In this document: positions 22,301 to 32,699 of the stretch, piece after piece
Layout: the number at the start of each line of letters is the position of its first letter
Numbering within the stretch: position 1 is the stretch's first letter
DNA from: Priapulus caudatus
Taxonomy: Eukaryota > Priapulida > Priapulimorpha > Priapulimorphida > Priapulidae
Direction of reading: 5' to 3'
DNA: 48,554 bases
Assembly: GCF_000485595.1 (NCBI RefSeq)
Contig: NW_014577157.1
Coordinates: 264,950-313,503 of the forward strand
Notes under the pieces: model-generated
What the model was told of the DNA's origin: nothing
The model's database searches: none
What the model saw: only the letters and a program-made list of their open reading frames with translations
Translations under genes and position numbers: made by a program

Positions 22301-25300
22301 ATATACGGTTAGTACTTGCTGTGACATATCCGTGACTAACTGACACCACTAAATTGGTAAAATGTTCCATACACCTTAAGAAATGCTGAGAAATTACGAG
22401 GTTATCATCGCAGAGCTCCCGACACCGCCCATCCTGATGTCACAAAGCTATATGTAACAAACACGCGTGTTGCAAGGTGCGTGCCTCCGATATCCATTTC
22501 GAGGCCCGCTAAGCCAAGCATAAAGCGCGCGGGCAAGACGTCACACACACAGCTACGTTCATTGGCTAAAACAATCGAGTAGTGCGGTTAGGGATTTTCG
22601 GAATTATTATTTTTAAGAAAAACTTTAATGTTCAATGAATGATGCACTCGTACACTTCCTAAAGCGGGTAAAAATTCCTAATTTTTCCACTTCGGTGCGA
22701 AATGCATCGGCCGGGCCTTTCATTATTTACGAAAAGCAAACAGTCTCGCCAAACACCTACACGCAGTAACGGGTCACGTCGTTGACGCCCCATTCATGCC
22801 CATCAACGAAGAAGGCGGGGCTTATTCTAATTACGGAAATGCGAAAATGCAACAGTAGGACGTAGCGCAGTGCGCTAAACAGCGTGTTATTTTCGTATTT
22901 GTGCCAAACTCTCTCTGTTTGCCCTAGTTCCTAAGATCGACGATTTGGTAGTCCAATGGGTCCCCATATTTAAAAATATAAAACTCTGGTGCGGCGTAGG
23001 CTGTGATTGGAAGACACAAAGTGTCAATCCTCGGCGCGCCTCGGCACCATGGCCGCATCACGTCCAGATTATTTTAATGACCTCAATTGATATTAGCTAT
23101 ATATGGATAGGCGATTGGTAACTGCTTACCATATCTACCTTCTACTGCGGTCATTGTTGTAATAAATGTTTAATTATGACTTGTCAGTTATTAGAAAGGG
23201 TAGAATTTCTACAATAATGAAATATGACTCGTATATTCACAGGATAAAAACACGTTTCAGTCAAGATAATCTTTCCCTCCAGATGGCGCCACGTACCTGC
23301 TCTTGTGAAGAATGCTGAATGAGGCTTTGTATGACAAAGTTGCCAACTGGATGCAACGCTAGTTCCACGAGTCTTGGCTCTAGATGCTTGTCGTAGATCC
23401 GGACGATTTGTTTCTCGGACGCCACAGATAAAAGGCACTCAACTACGCGAGATGCTAGTCTGTCACAGCTGTACTCAGGCAGGCCATTGCACCTATTACA
23501 GCAGAGTGCACTCATTAAATAAACATACAGCAAAACTTGTTATCAACTACAGATATACATACACTACTGGTACAGGGGAAGTGATCAGGTAACGAACCTA
23601 ATTGATTCCAAAATTTCATTGACAGATAGACTGTTTGGGACTCGGTACCCAGAAAATCAGTTGGAACACAGCTGAGAAGAATGATTTGGTTTGCTGGTTG
23701 CTTTCATAAATACCAATGAAAATAACAGATTGGCATTCCCAAATCTATGTGTTCGTACGTCAGACGTACATATAACTATAGCATTCTCTACTTCACATTT
23801 TCTTGACAAGCACTGGGTTAAATTAATCTTAGCTTGAGATTGTCAAGTGGTATTTATGCAGGCATTCGGGCATTTATTTCAGACTGTTGTCACTGATATT
23901 TCTCCTGACTATTACACAAACCGCAATATGCATGCATATATGCACTATACCAAGTCCATCATATAAAAGACATTTTAAACTGTGTCTCCAATTTAAATGT
24001 GGTATTAGCCTAAATGTTAAAAAAATGTACACTAAACTGTACAATGACAACTGACAATGTTCAGTGCCCCATGTATATTTGCACACATTATCTTTCTATA
24101 CACCAAACTAAAATAGAAGGTTTTAATGCTTCACCTCTTCATGTGTTTTAACAATTTCTTACAGACATCCTGGCACTGAGCATTCTCATATTCATGTAAC
24201 ACAAATAACAATGTCTGTAGCACTGGTGATGTAATTTCGGAGGTCAAGGAGTCTGTAAAACACATAGATAACACTTTATTATATCATTTCAAAAATCAAA
24301 TAAATTCCTATATTATTTTACTGACAAGGTAGGGTACTAGTGTGCAACCAAGCAGTAATTATACCCATTTTAATAGAAATACATGTCATTCTCCTCTGTA
24401 CCGATTATATTTGCTGTAATTATACCTCGATAAGGCTCGATTATCTATATAGTCTTACTTTCAAAGACTTCCTTGCAGGGGAGTTGAGTGCAAAACTGCT
24501 GAAACAGGCCTTTGAAATTTGAAGTTATTTCCTCTTCTGCCTTTTCATTTGTTTCTGCAAATGTGGATACAAAAAAAGAGACCAACAACAATGATTAAAA
24601 CGTCAGTATTTGCCCACTTGCTAGCAATCTTATAAAATTGCTTACAGTATTCTAAGTGCAGAATAAAATCACCTTACTTATTAATATAATTATTTTACCT
24701 AGTATTTTCCTTCCTTCTTAATTCTAGCTATTTTATGTACAAAACATGTAATATTTAATACAAGCAATAAATATCCAACGACACAACTCTTCTGTAGTTT
24801 TCACAAAAACTAGACACTGGTGAACTCACTTACTACATGTTCTAATAACAAACCTGGAACGTGTGAAGCCTTTTCCTCTTGTCTCTTTGACCGTGAGCGG
24901 CTGGAGAGTTTATGCGACACCTTTACTCCTGTAAGTACCTCTAGCAGCGTGCGCACTATGTGTGTGGCATACGAATGACCCGTATTTCCAACAATGTCCA
25001 CCAACATTGCTTCAGACAACTTCCCTATATTCTATTAATAATATAAAAGAACTGCCATTATACATGAGGTAATCATGCGTGCCACATACTTTGAATAAGT
25101 TATTGTGTGATCACTCCAGGCGACACAACTTGCTGCAGGACCCAGTTTAACGTATATACAGCCAATGAGTCCAGCTTCCAACCCATTAGATGAGTTAGAT
25201 TTGGCCATGGTGAAGTTCCACCATTACTTCGATGTAGGCCTATTTCATGTTCAAGGACATTTTTTGTTTTCGTCTAAATAATAATATTAATAAAATAAGA

Positions 25301-27936
25301 AATAATATCTTGATTTATATTTCACTGTCTGAAACATGTACTAACTGTATAATATTTTGTTTGATATAAGTACAGCTCACCTTTGAAATGGCTTCCTTTA
25401 TGTGAATCTCAACAGCAGCAGATCTTAACAGATTAGCTGATAAGATCAGTACTGTCTGTGTAACATGACTGAGTATTCGGTCCGTGCATGCTGTAGTGCT
25501 ATCAGTCAATAGACCATCCAAGAACCTGACAGAGTTTAGTGCAGCATACATGTTAAAATTGGAAACCATATTGATTACCTTCCTCCCAAACAATCCAGCT
25601 TGGCTGTATGGAATATGATATACATATGGCAAATCAATTCAGCACCTTTATCATACACCATGGACCTAGGTTGCAAAACATAAATCAATAGAGTAGGTCA
25701 AACTGGACAGCGGAACATATACCTGCTTATTTGTTCAGGTGATGCTATACCAAGTAGCTGTTCCAAGATCCGGCTCACAGTTTGGTTTTGCCCCAGCTTG
25801 ATCTCCTCTCCGGCAGTCTCATTCATGACATTACGGACAAATATCACTGCAAAATTATTGTTATTGTTTTAGGTCAGAGATGGTACATTTAACAATTCAA
25901 GTGTATCACAAGTAATTTAACCAATATTTAGTAAAGATTGATCTGCAGTCTAAGCATAATATACCGCAATGCACTCATTTGCACATTTACAACCTGGCAT
26001 CATTAAGGTAATTTCATGGGAAGTTCAAAGAAATATACTGGCAATCACAACAAGTCCGAACACTCACAACACCTTATGATGCCATGTACAATCGGAGTAC
26101 CCTTCACATGTAAGTTCACATGCAAAAATGATCTTGTTCAGTGGTGTTTCAGGAGAAGCTCCATTCTACAGGAACAAACCCTTAACACATACCCTTAGCG
26201 CTAACTATGGTATTACTGCATGGTATTTCAAACATCGAGGCATTGCGATTGCTGTTTTATAGCAATCAATTGTTCTCCACGTCCTATGAAATATGTAATG
26301 TCAGCTCATTACATGCCTATAGTAGAGGATACTTAATTATGATTGCGGTAAAACAAAAATCTCTGTCAAACACTGGCAAAAATGTCCAATTATAGGTGGA
26401 ACCAACCTAGATAATCATTTATCTCAGATAGGAATATATTGCTATGCTGAATGATAATTCTCTTATTGGTCTTCCTATTTATAGAACGTTCTATGCACTT
26501 CCGCTCTATAACTTGCAATGTTGCACTGCATTCTTATTTATATAATTTATGGTGGTGCATTTATAAAAGTAAGGATGTGAGCTTGCAAGCTTTCTCATCA
26601 GCAATGTACTATACAGTGGTAATGCCAACAGTCAGAGACCTTTTAAAACGTTTGCATTATGAAAACTTATACAAAAGATTAGTTTTGAAACATTGGCACA
26701 CTTAGCATCACGTTATAGCCCAAATAAACCAATTAACATCTGGCTTGCTCGTGGTAACTGGGATCTATTGGCTGCTACTAACTTATCGAGTTATTTTATA
26801 TTATCTGTAAAAACATTCTAAAGTTGCTGCCATTTATGACAAACTCAGTGAATCTAAAATCCACAATCAACTGATGGTGGATTAAAACACAAGGCAAACA
26901 TACACGGCACCACTACACGACTAGCAATTTAATTATAGTAGCTAAATCGGTCTGAAGTGAACTGGCTTCACCGGGCAAACCCGACTCATGTCAAGTTTAC
27001 CCGCCTGAAGGTCGGCCAACTCAGCGGGTGGGTCAAGATGATTACCATTGTGGTCCTATAAAATAAAATACCTTTTAAATAAATATACCTAAATAAATAC
27101 CACACACTTATATTTATATATATACAAATACATCTTTTTCGCCATGTAAAAGACTGTTTTCAGTACATGAATTTGTATTGGAATTATATGCAATAAAGAT
27201 TTAATAATAATAATAGATGTTTTGACGCCCGAGCGTGTGAAAAATCTCAGATGAGATAGTCCGTGAGCCGATCTGGCCGATCTCCATGCGGGTAAACTCG
27301 CTGCAATCTGAGACAAATTAGCAAGTGAGGTGGGTCGAGGTAACCGGTTTAATTAAGGCATGTCGTTTTGGGATTTCTGCATCCTAATCCTATTCAGTAT
27401 TCAAATGCCGATTGTGATTACCAAGTGCACTATTTTATTTGCCTTGTGGAATTAACACTAACAGACTATATACGATAATACGGCCTGGTGAGGTATAATA
27501 ACCTAAAAATTCTAATGAAAGTTTTACAATGAATGCGTGTAAGTTGTATCTCATCTGTAAGGCTGTGAGTTAACGGTATACGTCCCGTAAATTTTTCAAA
27601 TAAATAAATAAGGCCGTGGCTACGCGACCGGTTCTGGACGAGGAGCCGCTACGCTACGCGTCTGGACATCCATCTCACACAGTAATCTTGCGACACGTAC
27701 ACGCATGATTGCGCAACGGGACGCTCTGCTGATTGCCGAGTGTGTGTGTGTGTGTGAGAGAGAGAGAGAAAGAGAGGGAATGTACGTGTGTGTGCGTGTG
27801 AGAGAGAGAGAGAGAGCGAGAGCTAGCGGTGTGTATGTGTGTGTGCACGTGTGTGTGTGAGAGAGAGAGAAAGAGCTAGAGGTGAGAGAGAGAGAGATCG
27901 AGCTAGAGGTGTGAGAGAGAGAGAGAGAGCTGTGCG

Positions 27937-27977
<41 letters not shown>

Positions 27978-28851
27978 GGATGAAAAGATAGATGGCAGCA
28001 GTGCATATATTGTATATTTTCGGCAATCAGCAGAGCGTCCCGTCATGCGTGTACGCGAGTCGCGCGATCACTGTGTGAGTGGATGTCCGGATGCGTAGCC
28101 TGGGGGCTAGGCGACCGGTTCCGGACGCGTAGCCTGGAGGCTAGGCGACCGGTTCCGGGTGCGTAGCCTGGAGGCTAGGCGACCGGTTCCGGACGCGTAG
28201 CCACTGCAAATAAATAAATAGATAGTCTCGCAGACGCAGGGGGTCATGGGCCAGTGTAGACCCCTAGTAGTAGTACCTACCTACTACTACTAAGTACTAC
28301 TAAGTACTAGTACTAGTACTACTACTACTGGTACTACTACTAGTACTAGTCCCTACTAGTACGGCCCAAGGATAGAGAACATTGGTCCCAATAAAACCAA
28401 TGTGCCTAAACCTAACCCTAACCCTAATTCTAACCCTAACTCTAACCCTAACCCTAATCCTAACCCTAATCCTAACCATAACCCTAACCTATTATATTGA
28501 TGTAATATTATATTTATATTGATGTAAATTACATTGGTTTTATTGGGACCCATGTTCTCTATCCTTGAACCACTAGGAGTACTACTACTAGTAGTAGTAC
28601 TAGTAGTACTAGTAGTACTAGTACTAGTAGTACTAGTACTAGTAGTACTACTAGTTGTACTAACCCTTTTCATCTTCACTAGGAAACTCATCCTCTGCCA
28701 GTTGCTGCTGTACACGCTTGTAGTAACCCATAGTGCTTTCATCAAGGTAACCCAATTTCGGCGTATCATAGTGTTGAGGTTCACTGCCTTTGATGAACGT
28801 GTGCGCTTTACTTCGTTGTGCACTTTTACGTGATTGCGTGTGCGCTGCCAT
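19366..28851 (-). CDS. NOP9: NOP9 homologue, Pumilio-repeat nucleolar protein (12 exons, 608 aa)
   Basis: The - strand model joins 28851-28665, 25846-25723, 25525-25381, 25031-24854, 24554-24459, 24252-24135, 23492-23297, 22197-22069, 21466-21314, 20766-20545, 19969-19833 and 19507-19366. The total is 1827 nt with all phases consistent. Human NOP9 is 636 aa. Matching landmarks: LGYLDESTMGYYKR near residue 33 (human LGYFRR), ACTDRILSHVTQTVL, GHSYATHIVRTLLEVL, HPVGNFVIQSLI, AFHCYEPERRVHVAPL, ACDQSGSHVIDAL, YGSRTLESIW and FGRYAVRNCALQHFKQRR before the C-terminus. These are Puf-type helical repeats. NOP9 family proteins bind pre-rRNA near the 18S 3' end in the nucleolus and act in 40S biogenesis (family knowledge). 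A basic block (SSRSRSKRQEEK) lies in the loop after the second repeat region. Intron 1 (2.8 kb) holds two mobile elements. The start is the first ATG of exon 1, in a TISU-like context. Confidence 0.95.
20203..20516. mobile_element. hAT-like MITE in NOP9 intron 10
   Basis: The left end CAGGCCACAATTAAAAA and the right end, read in reverse CAGGGGCCATAATAAAAA, share GCCCTCACCCGACC further in, giving arms of about 45 bp with gaps. CAGG-type termini suggest a hAT parent. No matching 8-bp duplication was seen. Confidence 0.6.
21489..21926. mobile_element. TTAA-target MITE in NOP9 intron 8
   Basis: Ends AGATGCCTTCCCAC and GTGGGAAGGCATCT are exact inverses and are flanked by TTAA on both sides (21485-21488 and 21927-21930). 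TTAA targets point to a piggyBac- or Kolobok-type parent. On the - strand the element ends 18 bp before the acceptor AG of NOP9 exon 9, so it may supply that intron's branch point. Confidence 0.8.
22198..23296. other. NOP9 intron 7, CpG-richer than its neighbours
   Basis: 1.1 kb between exons 7 and 8. The stretch 22430-23050 is richer in CpG and GCGC than other introns of the gene. It shows no open frame with protein character and no clear terminal repeats. Confidence 0.5.
25847..27596. other. Distal part of NOP9 intron 1
   Basis: AT-rich DNA with no recognised gene. Blocks near 26960-27050 and 27225-27350 share GGGTAAAC and GGTGGGTC-like words, perhaps remnants of an old repeat. Confidence 0.5.
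27611..28206. mobile_element. Foldback MITE with 14-bp target duplication
   Basis: A 596-bp element flanked by identical CAAATAAATAAATA (27597-27610 and 28207-28220). Inverted arms of about 110-130 bp share GTGGCTACGCG at the ends and GGGACGCTCTGCTGATTGCC near the centre. The core is a GT/GA microsatellite (27740-27975). The right arm carries three tandem copies of a 44-bp unit containing GCGACCGGTTCCGG. The duplication sits in low-complexity DNA, so its length is less certain. It lies in NOP9 intron 1. Confidence 0.78.
27740..27975. repeat. (GT)n / (GA)n microsatellite core
   Basis: Alternating blocks of GT and GA dinucleotides form the loop of the surrounding foldback element. Ser/Leu-rich reverse frames here are artefacts. 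Confidence 0.95.
28262..28656. repeat. (ACT/AGT)n triplet array split by a MITE
   Basis: ACTAGT/TAC-type triplets occupy 28262-28362 and 28572-28656. The telomere-repeat MITE (28363-28571) sits between. The right block begins within 10 bp of the NOP9 exon-1 donor. A related array occurs at 29755-29790. Confidence 0.88.
28363..28571. mobile_element. Telomere-repeat MITE, family A, copy 2
   Basis: Same ends as the copy at 1246 (GGCCCAAGGATAGAGAAC to CTATCCTTGAACC), with a (CCCTAA)n core and the same AT-rich segment. Flanks ACTAGTAC and ACTAGGAG look like a mutated 8-bp duplication. It lies in NOP9 intron 1, about 95 bp downstream of the exon-1 donor on the - strand. Confidence 0.88.
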
Positions 28852-28855
28852 CTTG
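28844..28855 (-). promoter_or_regulatory. TISU-like translation start of NOP9
   Basis: The - strand reads CAAGATGGCAGC around the start codon. The known TISU consensus is SAASATGGCGGC, which couples transcription and translation initiation on very short 5' UTRs, often in housekeeping genes. One base differs. Confidence 0.55.
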
Positions 28856-29144
28856 TACGGCTGTACTTAGATAGGTTCCGTAACTCGCATTTATAAAATA
28901 GCACCATCGTAAAATGATTAGGGACCATCTAGCCGCGGGCGCACTTAAGCGCCACCTACAAATAGAGCCTTGCATGCGCGCAAGAGGGATCACAACAAGT
29001 CTGTACTGTCGGGCGATTGAGCTTGTACTTGTTGTTGTAGCTCGAATTGCGAACTAGGGGCGATGTGATCAGGTCTTCGTTCTGTAAGTGCCAGCAATAA
29101 GCTAAGTGTTTAGAGATACAATATTTGAATGACCTGGTCTCGAA
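28852..29144. promoter_or_regulatory. Bidirectional promoter between NOP9 and the MEAK7-like gene
   Basis: The two start codons are 293 bp apart and point away from each other. The interval holds an NRF1-like GCATGCGCGCAA (28972-28983) and a CpG-rich centre, and no clear TATA box. Divergent housekeeping promoters typically look like this. The shared-promoter role is inferred from spacing. Confidence 0.65.
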
Positions 29145-29285
29145 ATGGGGATTCATCACAGCAAGAAAGATCCAGAATATGAAACGTCTCTAGCTCTGTT
29201 TACTAAGGAGGAGCATGAAAAGATCTGCAAACTTTTCAAAGATATTTCTGGCTCACATGCAACATTCTCACATGATCAGTTGCAG
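29145..29285 (+). CDS. MEAK7: First coding exon of a MEAK7/TLDC1-like TLD-domain protein
   Basis: 47 codons from ATG to CAG, then a strong GTAAGT donor in phase 0. The N-terminus MGIHHSKK has a Gly-2 suited to N-myristoylation, as in MEAK7. The stretch LALFTKEEHEKICKLFKDIS and the terminal FSHDQLQ align with the human N-terminus (FLPEEQAEIDQLFDALS, FSLKALQ), and the exon ends at an equivalent point. MEAK7 is a lysosome-associated TLD-domain protein linked to mTOR signalling (family knowledge). Only this exon is secure. The next exons, including the TLD domain, were not recognised within the window. It shares a promoter with NOP9. A miniature element sits 11 bp past the exon boundary. Another short myristoylated EF-hand-like protein cannot be excluded. 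Confidence 0.6.
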
Positions 29286-29296
29286 GTAAGTGTAAG

Positions 29297-29648
29297 TGGT
29301 GCAAATCCATCCACTTTAGGCACCTTAGGTATCACGAAGTGATGCACAGATTTCTGTGTATCATCAACTGATGCACAGAATTTCCGTATATCAAGGAATG
29401 ATGCAAAAACCCTAACCCTAACCCTAACCCTAACCCTACCCTAACCCTAAGCCCAACCCTAACCCTAACCCCAACACACTTCGTGATACCTAAGGAGTAA
29501 GGTTATACTTTATGACTTAGGGTTAGGGTTAGGGTTAGGGTTTTTGCATCATTCCTTGATATACGGAAAGTCTGTGCATCAGTTGATGATACACAGAAAT
29601 CTGTGCATCACTTCGTGATACATAAGGTGCCTAAAGTGGATTTGCGCC
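29297..29648. mobile_element. Telomere-repeat MITE, family B, palindromic
   Basis: A 352-bp element flanked by a perfect 8-bp duplication, AGTGTAAG (29289-29296 and 29649-29656). Long arms share GCAAATCC, CCTAAAGTG, GTATCACGAAGTGATGCA and CAAGGAATGATGCAAAAA with their inverses. The left arm runs into (CCCTAA)n and the right arm emerges from (TTAGGG)n, so the telomeric arrays point at each other. It has no coding capacity. It lies 11 bp inside intron 1 of the MEAK7-like gene. Confidence 0.87.
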
Positions 29649-29846
29649 AGTGTAAGTTACACAGTATTTGAGTTAAATGTCATGTCACATTACTTGTGGT
29701 ATGCCAGTGATGATAATGAAATTTAACTCGGGCACTATAACTATAAGTATAACTAGTAGTAGTAGTACTAGTACTAGTAGTAGTAGGCCTAGTAACTAGT
29801 TCATGGCTCATGGTTGCGGGAACTGTCCGCGGGCTATAGTACCTAT

Positions 29847-30803
29847 AGTGCGTTCGATTTGCTTCCCCAAGTTAACCTGGGTCTACTCGGGCCAGCCCCA
29901 AATACGTTCGATTTGGCAGTCACGTGGTATTTTTGCATTACCCGGGTCAACCCGGGTGAGGACGAAGTGACGAGCCGCTCACTTGGGGGGGGGGGGGGGA
30001 GGGGGGCTTGGGGAAGTATCCCACAATCCATTGCAACGACACCATGCATGGCGACGATATCAGTGCGGGATCAGTGCTGCATGAATGTAGCAGTGTGAAT
30101 GACTGTGTATGTTTGCTCAAGGACGGTGAGTGGATAGGATATATGATGTTTATATAACTGCAGGGTTCTCCCTATCGTGCCGGCAACGGGCGCGGCGCGC
30201 CCCGTTTGGGGACACTCCCCTCGTTTCAATCACTGCGCCCGTTTAAATTACCATCCCCGTTTACAATTCCAGCGCACGGATCGTCCGGCAAATTAATTCC
30301 ATTCGAACCAGGACACTCGTCGCGTGTATTTTCTACCGCTGCAGCTGCCCTGCCACCACCAAAGTAACAAACAGTTACCTGGTCCAACACCCACACCTAA
30401 CTCGTCACACCGACTCGGCTATCCTTATAATTATACAGAACCCCAATACCGGGGCTATGCTTGTGCGGTGGCAGTCGTTTACGCATTAATTAGTGGACGG
30501 TAAAACACGATCCCCGGACCCAGTTTCCCCCCTCCCCTCCCCTTCCCCTCCCTCCCCCCTGTTTTGAATTTCATCCTGGGGAGAACCCTGTAATGGACAT
30601 GCTCTCTATCATTGAGCCGCTCATTGTTAGATTTCATTAATAATAAGATTGCAATTGCTATTCTTTTTTTCTTGTCACTGGCATCCATGATAATTAACCC
30701 GGGTTAACCCAAAAACCGTTCGTTTATCTTCCCTAACCCAGATGCGTTCGATTTCGTACCCAGGTTAACCCAGGTGGCTCTGGGAAAGCAAATCGAATGC
30801 ACT
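29847..30803. mobile_element. TIR element with AGTGCGTTCGATTTG ends
   Basis: The left terminus AGTGCGTTCGATTTGCTTCC matches the inverse of the right terminus AGTGCATTCGATTTGCTTTC. Inner copies of the GTTCGATTT word and AACCTGGGTT blocks occur near both ends. It contains a second element at 30171-30590. No transposase was seen. Confidence 0.7.
30171..30590. mobile_element. hAT-like MITE with CAGGGTTCTCCC ends
   Basis: CAGGGTTCTCCC at the left and its inverse GGGAGAACCCTG at the right are exact. The termini are of hAT type. The interior is C-rich with no frame. It is nested in the element at 29847-30803. No matching 8-bp duplication was found. Confidence 0.65.
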
Positions 30804-31004
30804 ACTAGAGAGCTAGCCACAAGTTCCCTTCCTGCGAGAGGTCGCCGTGTAACCGCCGTTCTCCGCCGTGTAACAGTCGGAGAGCCTGGTCGGTTTACTA
30901 GAGAGCTAGCTCATGGCTAACCCGACCAGGCTGTGTGACTAACGTCAATATACAACGGATAGGTATTCTAACCGTATCAATACCATTTCTTGGAGCTAGC
31001 TCAT

Positions 31005-31125
31005 GGCTAGCTCTAGTAACTATATAGCCTCTAGTAACTCTATAGCCCGCGTACAGTTGCTGCAGGCTATGCAGCAGGCCTGCGGCAACTGTACGCAGGC
31101 TATAGTTACTAGAGCTAGCTCATGA
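31005..31125. repeat. Long imperfect palindrome around GCGTACAGTTGC
   Basis: GCGTACAGTTGCTGCAGGC on the left is answered by GCCTGCGGCAACTGTACGC on the right across a 10-bp loop. The outer arms share AGCTAGCTC, TAGTAACTATA and CTATAGCC. A diverged copy of one arm occurs at about 29790-29840, so this belongs to a dispersed foldback repeat. Confidence 0.8.
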
Positions 31126-31589
31126 CATGCTACGCCTACGATCGTCGCATATGTACTGTAGACGGACAACCAATATCTTCTTTATCTGCACCTGGGCCTC
31201 GGCTCGAATATTTGGCGCTGGTCTAGAAGTCATGACACACTTTCATTTTCGCAATTGTGGGGGTTTAATTATTGTGGGACATATATCTCAGTAGTAGGCG
31301 AGAGGCATATATTATCTATTTATAACATCGAGAGTATTGTTGACGTGACAAAAAGTTACCTGAGTTGAGTCCTACTCAGGTCACGTCGGGTCGGGTCGGG
31401 TCGGTCGTTCGGCTCACTGAGTTAAATTGGGGCGTGTGTTATATTCATAATATTGTGCCTGAAGTTAATCTCGCTAACTTTTCTTCGCATAAATCGAACT
31501 GGTTCTTAGCATCTAAGTTAGGTATCGTTAACTCGGCTTACAAGTTGGGTTAAATGCTACCAGGGTTAAATATCCCAGCTGCCACGAAT
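31126..31589. other. Unassigned sequence in the MEAK7-like intron
   Basis: Contains a short GGGTC pentamer run near 31387-31405. No coding signal. Confidence 0.4.
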
Positions 31590-31594
31590 CAAAT

Positions 31595-32030
31595 GCTACC
31601 GCCGGGCGCACAGTGAGATTCGTGCTGAGCACGGAGCGTGAGTTTCATGCTCCGCAGCACGAATCTCGCTGTGCGCGCGGTCGATGTATGTGAGTTTTCG
31701 GTCTCGCGAGGCGGTGAGGGAAATATCTGTCATGTTTGATAATTTTGGTCTCGCGAGGCTGAAAACTCAGTGTGTGCGCGGTATGTGAGAATCCTGCTTA
31801 CACTCACTCACTGGCGGCGCATTTTGATTAGTTCTCACTCAGTGGCGGTGCATTTTGATTAGAATTTTGGTTCCGCCATTTTGACCGGTCACATGACCTA
31901 CAGTGGCACCCGCTCGTAAGATCAGTGCTTGGCATGAAGCTCATCGTGTGCGCCGGTGTGAGATTTCTGCTGAGCACGAAACTCGCGCTTCGTGCTCAGC
32001 ACGAATCTCACCGTGTGCGCCCGGTTTACC
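31595..32030. mobile_element. Diverged Harbinger-like palindromic repeat
   Basis: Contains several inverted copies of GTGAGATTCGTGCTGAGCAC and of CTCGCGAGGC/TCTCGCGAGG, the same blocks as the better-bounded copy at 36242-36575, rearranged. CCGGGCGCACAG and CTGTGCGCGCGG occur as internal inverses. Ends are unclear. Confidence 0.6.
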
Positions 32031-32059
32031 GCATGTGTTTCTGTCATGTGAAAGCAACC

Positions 32060-32480
32060 CGGTTATATGTCCTAGACAGCGTATCTATGCAGCTAACCTT
32101 TTGTCAGTTGAATGGAGGCTTATACAGTTGCATGACTGAGAGAATGCATAGCTATAGATGCACCTTTGTTCCTCAGAGAGCAGTACCCGACTCTATGTGC
32201 AGGAGTACATGTGCTATACGTACCTCTGGGGTATCCAACGTACCCGTATGTGCGTGGTGCATAGCGTGAATATTCAGCTAGGATTAGGATTGTCATAGAG
32301 GGGGGGGGGGTTCAGTCGAAGTAGTCACCTAGGTGTCGAGGATGGCCTGTTCCAAGGCAAGCTTTTCCAGAAGTGTTATCTGTATGTTCAGTGACAGCGT
32401 CAGAGGGCCTGGGCAACGATTCTGGCTGAACTTGGGAAGGAGCTCTTAATTTTGGTACCTCGGCTGGGTGCGGGGGCTGC
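32060..32480. other. Unassigned sequence before the LINE fragment
   Basis: No recognised feature. Contains a G10 run near 32300. It may be 5' LINE sequence too decayed to read. Confidence 0.35.
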
Positions 32481-32699
32481 AGAAAAATGAGCACTGTTGC
32501 CATCGACAATAAGAAATCTAGTATAACACTAACAGCTCTCTTTTATCGATGCTTCTCCCTTTCTCTGCTATCGGCCATCCAAGGCAGTCTATCATGGCTG
32601 TCACATTTCTGTCTGCGGTCATTAGCATTACTTGTTGTTATAGCATGCAGCCTGTCACTAGACTGTCTATTTGCGGCATTTGTTGGCCTTGGTTAATGG

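Noticed and set aside
28356-28928. 190-codon reverse frame running from NOP9 exon 1 through the telomeric MITE
   Set aside because: It is in a different frame from the NOP9 protein. The true frame hits a stop directly after the exon-1 donor, and exon 2 joins in phase at 25846. The Gly-Leu run is just TTAGGG translated.
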